A DNA stretch of 64,000 bases from assembly GCF_000374545.1 (NCBI RefSeq), contig NZ_KB894582.1:186001-250000 (forward strand), in the 5' to 3' direction. The stretch comes from Anaeromusa acidaminophila DSM 3853 (GTDB taxonomy: Bacteria > Bacillota > Negativicutes > Anaeromusales > Anaeromusaceae). The notes below the pieces were generated by a model. It had not been told where the DNA came from. It searched no databases and saw only the letters and a list, made by a program, of their open reading frames with translations. The position numbers and the translations under genes were made by a program. Below, piece by piece: positions 55,126 through 63,413 of the stretch; the first letter of the stretch is position 1; each line of letters begins with the position of its first letter.

Positions 55126-55548
55126 ATGAAAAAAATTGCAGTAATTTATTGGAGCGGTACCGGGAATACGCAAGCGATGGCGCAGGCTGTAGCAGATGGG
55201 GCCAAGCACGACGGAGCGGACGTAGTTCTTTTAGAAGCGTCGGCCGCATCTGCGGCCGACGTTGCTACTGCCGATGCGGTGGCGTTCGGGTGCCCGTCTA
55301 TGGGGGCGGAAGAATTAGAAGAAACGATAATGGAGCCCTTGGTAGCCGAATGTGAATCGGCGCTTTCCGGCAAATCATTGGCATTGTTTGGCTCTTATGG
55401 TTGGGGAAATGGAGAATGGATGCAAGAATGGGAAAGCCGTATGCAAAAAGCAGGTGCGCAAATCGTAGCGGAAGGATTGATTGTTAATGGCGCCCCGGAT
55501 GCAACTTCTTTAGCACAATGTGAGGCGTTGGGAAGGCAATTGCGCTAA
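55126..55548 (+). CDS. Flavodoxin
   Basis: 140 residues; AGAGGAG before ATG. IAVIYWSGTGNTQAMAQAVADGA is the FMN phosphate loop (S-G-T-G-N-T), VAFGCPSMGAEELEE holds the first flavin loop, and LFGSYGWGNGEWMQEWESRM the second. It replaces ferredoxin in electron transfer when iron is low, in keeping with the upstream Fur box. About 100 bases lie between it and the previous gene; no terminator is seen there. Confidence 0.93.
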   Translation: MKKIAVIYWSGTGNTQAMAQAVADGAKHDGADVVLLEASAASAADVATADAVAFGCPSMGAEELEETIMEPLVAECESALSGKSLALFGSYGWGNGEWMQEWESRMQKAGAQIVAEGLIVNGAPDATSLAQCEALGRQLR

Positions 55549-55567
55549 CGCCAGATATAGTTATTGG

Positions 55568-55602
55568 AAGCGTTATTCCTATCAAGGAATAACGCTTTTT
55601 TC
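55568..55602. terminator. Terminator after flavodoxin
   Basis: AAGCGTTATTCCT pairs perfectly with AGGAATAACGCTT around ATCA, then T-run. Confidence 0.92.
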
Positions 55603-55655
55603 TTTGCTTCTATGCTACAATAAAAAAACAGTGTATAAAGGCGGAGGAAAAGACA

Positions 55656-56498
55656 GTGAGTAGTGTAACGCGCTTGCAGGGGTTGGCTTTGTTATTTGCG
55701 ACAGCGGTGTTGTGGAGCACCAGCGGTATAGGAATAAAATGGGTGGATTGGCATCCCTTGGCGATTGCCGGAGCGCGTAGCGGTATTGCGGCTATCGTAG
55801 TTTGGGCGGCGTTTCGCAAAACGGAGCTATATTGGAACCGGTCGTTAGTTATCGGCGGTATTGCCAATGCGCTTACGGTTCTTCTTTTTGTGTCCGCTAC
55901 CAAGATGACAACGGCAGCTAACGCTATTTTGTTGCAGTATACCTATCCCGTATTTGTCGCCGTGCTGGGAATGATGTTTTTGCAGGAGAAGCCGCGCCGG
56001 GCGGATTGGCTGACTATGGGAACTATCTGCGCCGGTATGGTGCTGTTTTTTCAGGAGCAAATGTCCCCGGGACGCTTAGAGGGAAATGTACTGGCTATTG
56101 GCAGCGGCGTGACTATGGCCGTAATGGTGGTAGCGCTGCGCAGGCAGAAGGAAGGATCTCCCTGGGGGTCGGTGGTGTTGGGGAACGTGCTGGCTGCGTT
56201 ATGCGGCTTGCCTTTTTTCTTTGACGGCGGGCCTGGGAAGGAAGGCTGGCTGGTGCTAATCGCCTTAGGCGTGGTACAGCTTGGCTTGTCCCATGTGTTG
56301 TATTCTATCGCGATTAAGCAGGTAACCGCCTTAGAGGCGTCCATTGTTACCATGATAGAACCTTTGCTCAATCCCATCTGGGTATTTTTACTCTTAGGAG
56401 AGCAGCCTGGCATGTGGTCATTAGGAGGCGGCGGCATTATATTGACGGCAGTGGCGGTGCGATACGCGCTGCCGGAGTTGAGACGAAAGCTGCGCTAA
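55656..56498 (+). CDS. EamA/DMT-family transporter
   Basis: 280 residues from GTG with GGCGGAGGA. Ten membrane helices in two EamA halves: GLALLFATAVLWSTSGIGIKWVDWHPLAIAGARSGIAA and ILLQYTYPVFVAVLGMMFLQEKPRRADW; in the second half LGVVQLGLSHVLYSIAIKQVTALEASIVTMIEPLLNPIWVFLLLGEQPG. Exports or imports small metabolites; substrate unknown. Confidence 0.9.
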   Translation: MSSVTRLQGLALLFATAVLWSTSGIGIKWVDWHPLAIAGARSGIAAIVVWAAFRKTELYWNRSLVIGGIANALTVLLFVSATKMTTAANAILLQYTYPVFVAVLGMMFLQEKPRRADWLTMGTICAGMVLFFQEQMSPGRLEGNVLAIGSGVTMAVMVVALRRQKEGSPWGSVVLGNVLAALCGLPFFFDGGPGKEGWLVLIALGVVQLGLSHVLYSIAIKQVTALEASIVTMIEPLLNPIWVFLLLGEQPGMWSLGGGGIILTAVAVRYALPELRRKLR

Positions 56499-56578
56499 AA
56501 TTGAGCGTATTCTTAGTGGTTTTTTGGTTTTTGTTTTGCAAAAATGTGCTTGAAAAATCAGAATAAATCCCTTGAAAG

Positions 56579-56610
56579 AAAGGATTTGTAAAAATAAAGC
56601 GAATTAGTAT
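56579..56610 (+). repeat. Bipartite intergenic motif, variant copy
   Basis: AAAGGATTTG, 12 bases, GAATTAGTAT. GGATTT and CGAA have the same 12-base spacing as at 34989. 85 bases before the GTG at 56664. Confidence 0.35.
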
Positions 56611-56663
56611 ATAGATATACACTTTGCCTGAAAATAGCTTTTGCCAGCCAGGAGGATACTTGT

Positions 56664-58358
56664 GTGAGCAAAAAGTGGCGGCGCCTGCCAAGCCGGGTTT
56701 GGCAGGGTCTGAGTATGCGGAAAAAATTAGGCTTGGTCTTTGCTGTTTTGACGGTAGCGCCCTTGCTGTTGACCACTTTTTTGACATGGCAATCGTATGG
56801 GAAAGCTATGCAGGAAACGGTAGTGGAACGGAATCGCCAGTTAGCGGAGCAGATAGGTTCTGATCTGGAGTGGGTTTTTGCGGAAAAAATGCGCTTACTG
56901 CGGATGATGGCAAAAACCGCTGCGGTTCGCTCCATGGATGCGGAGCGGCAAAATGAAGCGCTGCGTCAAATGGTGCTGCAGTATCCGGATATACAGCTGG
57001 CTGTGGTGGCGGATGCCCAGGGCCATCAGATCGCACGTTGGGATGGACGGATGGAAGAAGCGCAGACCATTTCCTATTGGGATCGGCCTTATTACACAGA
57101 AGTTTTGAATACGGGAAATACAGCCATTTCCGATGTGCTGCTGGCGAAAAGTACGCAGAAAATGGGAATTGTTGTAGCAGAGCCTATCATGGTAAATGGT
57201 CGTATTGAGGGAGTATTGATCGTTAATATCGAGCTTCGCTCGCTGCTGAACCGTATTGGAGCGACAACGGTAGGAGATTCAGGCTACGCCTATGTGGTAA
57301 ACCGCCACGGGCGTATGATCATGCATCCCGATTTGGGCCTGATAGCCGAAGGGGTGGACGCATCGGCTTTGCGGCCCGTGCAAGAAGTGTTGGCGGAGCA
57401 TAATGGTTCCCTTGAATATGAGGATGCAAAAGGCACTGTGTTGTTGGCCAGCTATCGATTTGCACCGACGACCCGCATGGGAGTTGTGGTGCAGCAACCG
57501 TTGCAGGAGGCGATGGAGCCGGTTGCCGTCTTGAAATGGGTAGTCTTGGTCATTGCCTTGCTTTCATCCGCATTGGCAGCGGCAGGAGCGCTTGAGTTGG
57601 CGCGCACCATGGCTAAGCCGCTGGTGCGTATTTCCGAGGCTACGCGCCGTTTGGCAGCTGGCGATTTGAGCTTTCGCTTGCCGGTAACAAGCAAGGATGA
57701 AATCGGGCAATTGGCGGCTAATTTTAACGACATGACCGAGCAGCTATTGCATCGTGACGAGGCTTTAAGTCATATTCAAGGAGAATTGGAGCGGAAGGTA
57801 GCGCTGCGTACACGAGAATTGCAAGCGTTAAATGAAGAGTTACGGCGCATTTCCCGGGCTGACGGCTTGACGGGCTTGGCTAATCGACGCTATTTTGATG
57901 AGTTTCTACAGCGTGAATGGCTGCGGGCCAGACGAAGCCAAGAATGCATGGCGTTAATCATGATCGATGTGGATGAGTTCAAAAGCTATAATGATTATTA
58001 TGGACATTTGCGCGGTGATGACTGCTTGCGTTGCATCGGGGCGGCGTTGGTGCAAACCGTCAAACGCAGCAGTGACTTGGTAGCGCGTTATGGCGGCGAG
58101 GAGTTTGCCGTGGTTTTACCAGAAACGACAGAAGAGGGGGCCTTGGAGGTGGCGGTGCAGATTCAACAGGCTGTGGCCGCTGCCTGCATTCGCCACGAAC
58201 GTTCCCATAGCGGCGATTTCATTACCGTTAGTATGGGCATCGCCACGTTTACGCCGCAAGGAGATACAACGCATCAAGAGCTTGTTGCTGTGGCGGACCA
58301 GGCCCTGTACCAGGCTAAGCGGCAGGGGCGAAATTGTATTTGCATCGGGAGCCACTAG
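56664..58358 (+). CDS. Membrane diguanylate cyclase (Cache-HAMP-GGDEF)
   Basis: 564 residues from GTG with AGGAGGA. Membrane helix at about 27-47, Cache sensor domain to about 285 (SYWDRPYYTEVL, GYAYVVNRHGRMIMHP), membrane helix near 290-312, HAMP (ARTMAKPLVRISEATRRLAAGDLSFRLP), short coiled coil and GGDEF domain. The active motif is ARYGGEEFAVVLPE and the inhibitory RSSD lies five residues before it, so an active, product-inhibited cyclase is expected. Signal unknown. Confidence 0.92.
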   Translation: MSKKWRRLPSRVWQGLSMRKKLGLVFAVLTVAPLLLTTFLTWQSYGKAMQETVVERNRQLAEQIGSDLEWVFAEKMRLLRMMAKTAAVRSMDAERQNEALRQMVLQYPDIQLAVVADAQGHQIARWDGRMEEAQTISYWDRPYYTEVLNTGNTAISDVLLAKSTQKMGIVVAEPIMVNGRIEGVLIVNIELRSLLNRIGATTVGDSGYAYVVNRHGRMIMHPDLGLIAEGVDASALRPVQEVLAEHNGSLEYEDAKGTVLLASYRFAPTTRMGVVVQQPLQEAMEPVAVLKWVVLVIALLSSALAAAGALELARTMAKPLVRISEATRRLAAGDLSFRLPVTSKDEIGQLAANFNDMTEQLLHRDEALSHIQGELERKVALRTRELQALNEELRRISRADGLTGLANRRYFDEFLQREWLRARRSQECMALIMIDVDEFKSYNDYYGHLRGDDCLRCIGAALVQTVKRSSDLVARYGGEEFAVVLPETTEEGALEVAVQIQQAVAAACIRHERSHSGDFITVSMGIATFTPQGDTTHQELVAVADQALYQAKRQGRNCICIGSH

Positions 58359-58378
58359 GCAGGAGCCGATAATTTATG

Positions 58379-58408
58379 AGCATCTCGCGGCAGCGGGGTG
58401 CTTTTTCC
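58379..58408 (+). terminator. Terminator after the diguanylate cyclase gene
   Basis: AGCATCTCGC pairs with GCGGGGTGCT (two wobble pairs) around GGCA, then five T. Confidence 0.6.
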
Positions 58409-58564
58409 GCTATACGTCGTCAGAAAGCCTCGGCAGAGCGCCGCTATGCCTGCGTTTTCTTCCTCGTCTGGCGAAAAAATCTCCCCCGATGCCGGAGCGC
58501 TCATTCAATTAGCGGCTTCCTAGAAATGGGGCTTAGTATTTTGGAAAATGATAAGTTAATATGC

Positions 58565-58616
58565 AAAAGCAGGCTGCGATCGTTCTTTATGTGAACGGTT
58601 ACAGCCTGCTTTTTTA
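58565..58616. terminator. Strong hairpin between convergent genes
   Basis: AAAAGCAGGCTG pairs with CAGCCTGCTTTT around a 25-base loop that itself has GTTC/GAAC. Confidence 0.75.
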
Positions 58617-58717
58617 TAAAGACAGTATTTGAAAATTTTATCTCATAACCCTCATGCGTACCCTCTCTTTAAATACCAAAGACGTCGGTTGCCATGCCAT
58701 CCATGGCGCAACCGACC

Positions 58718-61700
58718 CTAGCTGCGTCCGGCGCCGTCGTACTCTTGTTTAATTTCTGTTCCTCGTCTTCCCTTCAGCAGCGATAACACAAATTGCTTGA
58801 ATCTGGCGAATGGGTGATGGGTTTCCAGATGCAAGAAGATGATGGGAATAATGATCAGCGTAAAGACGGTTGAGGATAGCAGGCCGCCGATAAGTACCCA
58901 GGCCATGCTGACGCGGGTTTCCGAACCGGCGGTCATGGCTAGCGCCGTGGGCAGCATGCCGACTACCATAGTCAAGGTGGTCATAAATATGGGCTTGAGT
59001 CTGGTTTTGCCGGCTTCAATGATGGCGTCCTTGGCGGTGAAGCCTCGTTCCATCAAGGTTAAAGTATAGTCTAAGAGTAACGTGCCGTTTTTAGCGACAA
59101 GGCCGTCCATAACCAAAATACCAATCAGCGAATACAGGTTAATGGTATTGCGGGTAAAGGCCAAGAACAGCAGGGAGCCGATCATGCCTAAGGGCAGAGA
59201 AAACATGCGGATAAAAGGCGTAGAAAGCGATTCGTAGAGAACCGCTAATAGCATGTAGACCAGCAGTAGCGAGAGGAAGAGGGCTTGCGCCATTTCGCCA
59301 AAAGTAGTTTTCATATTATCAGCCTGGCCGGTAAAACGGTAGGTGACGCCGTTGCCCAGTTCATTAGGCGTCAGTTGACGACTGATGTCGTTGAGCACTT
59401 CTTGAAGGGCCCGATCAGTGATGTTGGCGGCGATGTTGATAGATTCTTGCTTATCAACGCGGCGCAACATAACCGGGCCAACGCCGTCTTCGATACGGGC
59501 TACGTCACTGAGGCGGATAAGCCCTTTGCCTCCTTGGACGGGGATAGAACGGATGTCAGAGGCTCGGAAGCCGTCGCTGCCAGCCAAACGGACGTAGATT
59601 TTAGTGTCTTGGCCGTTGTTGTTGGGATCATTGACAAAATACCCGGCTTGAATGCCGGAAATGGCCCCGCTAAAGACGGAGTTGACGTCATTAACCGTCG
59701 TATTATAGAAACGCAAGCGTTCTCGGTCGGGAAGAATGCGCAGTTCCGGCGCTCCTTCGCTGTAGGAACTGCGGACATCCTTGATTCCGTTAACTTGGCC
59801 TAGCAATTCTTGGACGCGGTAAGAGGCTTTGACTAGGTTATCCAGGTTGCTGCCGCGCAATTCGATTTGGACCGGAGAGCTATTGCCGCCCCCGCCGCCG
59901 GTGCCTGTGCCGCCGGAAACGCCAGCGATGGATGATTGAGTCTCACTGACTTGAACGATGGCTTCCGGGTATTTGCTGCGCAGCTCTTTGCGTACCTGGT
60001 CCGTGATTTGCCAGACGGTACGGCTGCGATTCTGGCGATCGGAAAGTTGTACGCTGACACTGCCGTAATTGCCGGCGGGAGAGCCGACATTGGAAAGGTA
60101 ATGAGTGATTTCAGGGATGGTATTTAGGTAGGCTTCGACCACAGCCAGGCGTTGGTTGGTCTGATCGATGTTCTGACCAGTGGGAAACTGCATGTTGACG
60201 CGAAAGCTGCCTTCATCGGTTTTAGGCATGTATTCCGCGCCGATGACTCCTAAGGGGATAAGGGAGACGGTAAAGATAAATAAAACTAGGATGGCGGTCA
60301 ATAGGGTTTTAGGGCGTTCCAGGCTGCGACGCAGCGCTTTTTCGTAGAAGTTGATGACTTTGGCCTCCCAGCGGTCCAGCCGTTCCCAAATGCGCCCGGT
60401 AGGCTCTTGCAGGCCGTGGCGGAAGAGGCGAGAGGCCATCATGGGTGTTAATGTGAAGGAGATGAACAGCGAGCAAAGGGTGGCGAAGACGATGGTCAAG
60501 CCAAACTGGCGGAAATATTGTCCAGTCATGCCGTTCATAAAAGCAATAGGCATAAAGACAACGACGTCGCACAAGGTAATGGCGATCGCGGCCATGCCGA
60601 TTTCCGTACGACCGTCCTCAGCGGCTTGAAACGAGTCTTTTTTCATAGCTAAATGCCTATGTATATTTTCAAGGACCACGATGGAATCATCCACAAGGAT
60701 GCCGATGCAAAGCGCCATGCCCATGAGGGACATCATATTGAAGGTAAAGCCGGCGATGTACATGACGAAGAACGTGGAAATGAGCGAAGTAGGAATGGCC
60801 ACCAGTACGGCGACGGTAGAGCGCCAGCCTCGCAAAAAGAAGTACAGCACAAGACTGGTGGTGATCAGGCCTTCGATCAAAGCCTCCAAGGTATTGGTTA
60901 ATGAGTTTTCCACAAAGCGCGATGAGTCGGTAACCATGACGAATCGGTAGTCAGGGTATTCCTTTTCTAGCGACTTTAGCTGCTCCTTAGCGGCTTTGGC
61001 GGTGTCGACTAAATTGGCGTCACTGTTCTTATAAACGGCCATGGAAATGACATCTTGGCCATCCGTGCGGGCGTAGCGCGTAACGCGAGCGTCTTGCTCT
61101 CTAACAGTAGCCAGGCTGCTTAGAGGAATACTGACGCCGGCGTTATTGCTAACATGAATGCGGGAGAGTTCTTCGGGCGTTGCGTATTGCGCCATCAAAC
61201 GAACGCTGGTTTCCTGGCGATCATTAAATACGGAGCCTGCAGGAGTGAGAAGATTTTCCTGTTCGATGCGTTTGGCGATCTGCGATAGAGAAATGTTGAA
61301 AAAATTGAGCTTGTCCTTCTGGATTTCTACGGCAACTTCCTTATCGCGGCCGCCAAAAAGTTGTACGTCGGAAACGCCGCCGGCGCGCTGCATACGTTCC
61401 AGAAAGACATCGTTGGCCAGGCTGTAGATATCGGCCAAGGGCTTATCGGCGATGACGGAGATTTCCATGATTGGCGCCGCGTTGACGTCGCGCTTCATGA
61501 CCACTGGCTGGTTAATGCCTGTTGGCAGGCGGTTTAATGCGGAATTGACATATTCTGAAGCGTTAATGGCGGCGGTATCCGTATTGGTCCAAAACTCAAA
61601 TTCTAAGATGATCTGGGCTTTTTCCGGACGGGACACCGAGGTCATGTGCTTGAGATTGGACAAACCGGAAAGAGAGTTTTCCAGAGGCTTAATGACAGTC

Positions 61701-61882
61701 TGCTCAATTTCCTCCGTGCCGGCGCCGGGATAGTTTACCGTTACGGTGACATAAGGAATATTGAGGGCCGGCAGTAACTCCACGCCGATGCGCCAAAAGC
61801 TGAACAGGCCCAGTACGACTAAGAGCATGACGATCATGGAAATGCCGATCGGCTTTTGAATAGAAAAGCGGGTCAGGTTCAT
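58718..61882 (-). CDS. RND efflux pump, inner-membrane subunit (AcrB-like, HAE1 type)
   Basis: 1054 residues, close to the 1049 of AcrB. FSIQKPIGISMIVMLLVVLGLFS starts the first helix; NYPGAGTEEIEQTVIKPLE, GILVDDSIVVLENIHRHL (proton-relay acidic pair near 400) and a second helix bundle with LIGILVMDGLVAKNGTLLLDYT follow. It would pump drugs or lipophilic compounds out with the proton gradient, through the adaptor encoded just before it (4-base overlap). An outer-membrane TolC-type partner is not in the window. Confidence 0.93.
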   Translation of the reverse strand: MNLTRFSIQKPIGISMIVMLLVVLGLFSFWRIGVELLPALNIPYVTVTVNYPGAGTEEIEQTVIKPLENSLSGLSNLKHMTSVSRPEKAQIILEFEFWTNTDTAAINASEYVNSALNRLPTGINQPVVMKRDVNAAPIMEISVIADKPLADIYSLANDVFLERMQRAGGVSDVQLFGGRDKEVAVEIQKDKLNFFNISLSQIAKRIEQENLLTPAGSVFNDRQETSVRLMAQYATPEELSRIHVSNNAGVSIPLSSLATVREQDARVTRYARTDGQDVISMAVYKNSDANLVDTAKAAKEQLKSLEKEYPDYRFVMVTDSSRFVENSLTNTLEALIEGLITTSLVLYFFLRGWRSTVAVLVAIPTSLISTFFVMYIAGFTFNMMSLMGMALCIGILVDDSIVVLENIHRHLAMKKDSFQAAEDGRTEIGMAAIAITLCDVVVFMPIAFMNGMTGQYFRQFGLTIVFATLCSLFISFTLTPMMASRLFRHGLQEPTGRIWERLDRWEAKVINFYEKALRRSLERPKTLLTAILVLFIFTVSLIPLGVIGAEYMPKTDEGSFRVNMQFPTGQNIDQTNQRLAVVEAYLNTIPEITHYLSNVGSPAGNYGSVSVQLSDRQNRSRTVWQITDQVRKELRSKYPEAIVQVSETQSSIAGVSGGTGTGGGGGNSSPVQIELRGSNLDNLVKASYRVQELLGQVNGIKDVRSSYSEGAPELRILPDRERLRFYNTTVNDVNSVFSGAISGIQAGYFVNDPNNNGQDTKIYVRLAGSDGFRASDIRSIPVQGGKGLIRLSDVARIEDGVGPVMLRRVDKQESINIAANITDRALQEVLNDISRQLTPNELGNGVTYRFTGQADNMKTTFGEMAQALFLSLLLVYMLLAVLYESLSTPFIRMFSLPLGMIGSLLFLAFTRNTINLYSLIGILVMDGLVAKNGTLLLDYTLTLMERGFTAKDAIIEAGKTRLKPIFMTTLTMVVGMLPTALAMTAGSETRVSMAWVLIGGLLSSTVFTLIIIPIIFLHLETHHPFARFKQFVLSLLKGRRGTEIKQEYDGAGRS

Positions 61883-63156
61883 GACGCGTCACCTGCCGCG
61901 TTTAGAGTTACCGGATGCGGCGAGATTACCATATCCGGGCGCAGACGGGAAAGGTTGGAAACGGCAATATTGTCTCCTTCTTGTAAGCCCTGAAGGATTT
62001 CTAGCTGCCGGTCGCCGCGGGCGCCTACCTGCACCGTGCGCTGTTCGATTTTGTTATTGCCGTTGATGACAAACACATAGGTTTGGCCGTTCTTTTCTAA
62101 TAGAGCTTCCTTGGGAATGACCAAAGCCTGTTGGCGAAGGGGTAATTGTAAAACTACGCGGGAAAAGAGACCGCCGCGCAGAGTGGCCGGCAAGGGGGGC
62201 AAAAGGGAAATGCGCAAAGAAAACGCCAGTGTCTGGGTATCAATAGACGGGCTGATGTAGGTAATGGTCCCCGGCAGAGATTGGCCCAGCGCTTCTAGCT
62301 GCACTTGTACCGGCATGCCCAGGGAAAGGGCGGCTAAATCGCTTTCAGCTACTTGGCAGTCGACATACATTTGGCTGTTGTCAACAATGCTCAGCAGTTT
62401 TTGGCCTGCAGCTGCCAGATTGCCCACTTCCGCCTGACGATAGCCGATGGTGCCGGAGCGAGGCGCGCGCAGCAGCAGATCAGAACGCTGTTTTTCCATG
62501 GCTTGTACGGTATGTTGCGCTTTTTGAGCTGCCGCCTGGGAGGACTGAATAGAGGCGGCCTGGCCGTTTTGCATTTGGTTAGCAAGGGCGTCTAAGGCGC
62601 CTTTGGCGTCGGCGGTTTGCTGCTGGATAGATTCCAACTGTTCCAGAGAAATGCCGCCTACATTGTAGAGGCGTTGGGAACGTTGTTCTGTTGCTGCCGC
62701 TTTGCGGTAATCCGCCTGGGCCTTTTCGTAGTTGGCATAGAAAGAGGCTTGGGTTGTAATGGCGTCTGCAGAGGCTTGGCTGTAAGCCGCTTGGTTCTGG
62801 GCAATCGAAATATCCGCATCTTGCGTATCTTGAACCAGTAAAATATCTCCTTCCGCGACTTGCTGCCCTAGCTCCACATTAACCGCTAGAATCCGTCCTT
62901 GGTATTTTGCGGCTAAATCGACTTGGGAGAGAGGAACCGTTTGTCCGGTTAAGGAAATGCGCTTGTAAAGATCAGCGCGGCTGATGGTGAGCATGTCAAC
63001 GGTGGTCTGCTGTTTGCCGCTGGTGTCGCGCGGCGCGTCTTTGGCGGTAAGTAGGTAAATTCCTCCGGCCAATACCAGTAACAGCAGAAAAAAGCCAAGG
63101 CCTTTTTGGGCCTGTTTATTTGTATGTAAGATGGTTTTTAGTTTTGCTACGTTCAT
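61879..63156 (-). CDS. RND efflux periplasmic adaptor (membrane fusion protein)
   Basis: 425 residues. One N-terminal membrane anchor (GLGFFLLLLVLAGGIYLLTA), a barrel-sandwich half (VDLAAKYQGRILAVNVELGQQVAEGDILLVQD), an alpha-hairpin of about 100 residues (Gln/Ala-rich coiled coil at 115-215), the second lipoyl half (LLRAPRSGTIGYRQAEVGNLAAAGQKLLSIVD) and beta-barrel domains. GGAGAGGAG precedes ATG. First gene of the pump operon; the promoter and palindrome upstream suggest control by a MarR-type repressor encoded elsewhere. Confidence 0.92.
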   Translation of the reverse strand: MNVAKLKTILHTNKQAQKGLGFFLLLLVLAGGIYLLTAKDAPRDTSGKQQTTVDMLTISRADLYKRISLTGQTVPLSQVDLAAKYQGRILAVNVELGQQVAEGDILLVQDTQDADISIAQNQAAYSQASADAITTQASFYANYEKAQADYRKAAATEQRSQRLYNVGGISLEQLESIQQQTADAKGALDALANQMQNGQAASIQSSQAAAQKAQHTVQAMEKQRSDLLLRAPRSGTIGYRQAEVGNLAAAGQKLLSIVDNSQMYVDCQVAESDLAALSLGMPVQVQLEALGQSLPGTITYISPSIDTQTLAFSLRISLLPPLPATLRGGLFSRVVLQLPLRQQALVIPKEALLEKNGQTYVFVINGNNKIEQRTVQVGARGDRQLEILQGLQEGDNIAVSNLSRLRPDMVISPHPVTLNAAGDAS

Positions 63157-63191
63157 GGGATCATTGCTCCTCTCCGGTGATTTTCATTTTT

Positions 63192-63220
63192 ATCATAGCA
63201 TTGAATAGAGACGCAAACAA
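63192..63220 (-). promoter_or_regulatory. Promoter of the RND efflux operon
   Basis: On the reverse strand TTGTTT (63220-63215) and TATGAT (63197-63192) with a 17-base spacer, about 36 bases before the adaptor start. Confidence 0.55.
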
Positions 63221-63222
63221 TA

Positions 63223-63238
63223 AGTTGCTTAAGCAACT
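63223..63238. promoter_or_regulatory. Perfect 16-base palindrome beside the efflux promoter
   Basis: AGTTGCTTAAGCAACT, two bases from the -35 box. TTGC...GCAA dyads of this size are typical MarR-family operators. Confidence 0.6.
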
Positions 63239-63345
63239 AAAATCAAAAACTAACATAGAACTGGAGATTAATGGTAAATTATTGATTTTACGCTTATCTT
63301 ACCACAAAAACGTGACGGTTTTGTGACAATGCGTAGACAGAAAAA

Positions 63346-63392
63346 CGAAAAACCGATCTTATTACCGGCAAGCGGCAATAAGATCGGTTTCA
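63346..63392 (-). terminator. Terminator of the chemotaxis receptor gene
   Basis: AAACCGATCTTATT pairs perfectly with AATAAGATCGGTTT around a 13-base loop; reverse-strand T-run follows. Confidence 0.88.
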
Positions 63393-63413
63393 TTCTTTAA
63401 AGCAAGCGAGAAG

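Larger units (their letters stand above)
58359..58717. other. Intergenic stretch without a supported gene
   Basis: 359 bases hold a terminator-like hairpin (58379), a second strong hairpin (58565) and, at about 58640-58672, a weak match to the dispersed repeat (CGTACCCTCTCTTTAAATA). A 72-codon open frame at 58376-58594 has no ribosome site and no recognisable content. Confidence 0.6.

Noticed and set aside
58376-58594. 72-codon forward open frame
   Set aside because: No ribosome site, starts inside a terminator-like hairpin, no family features.
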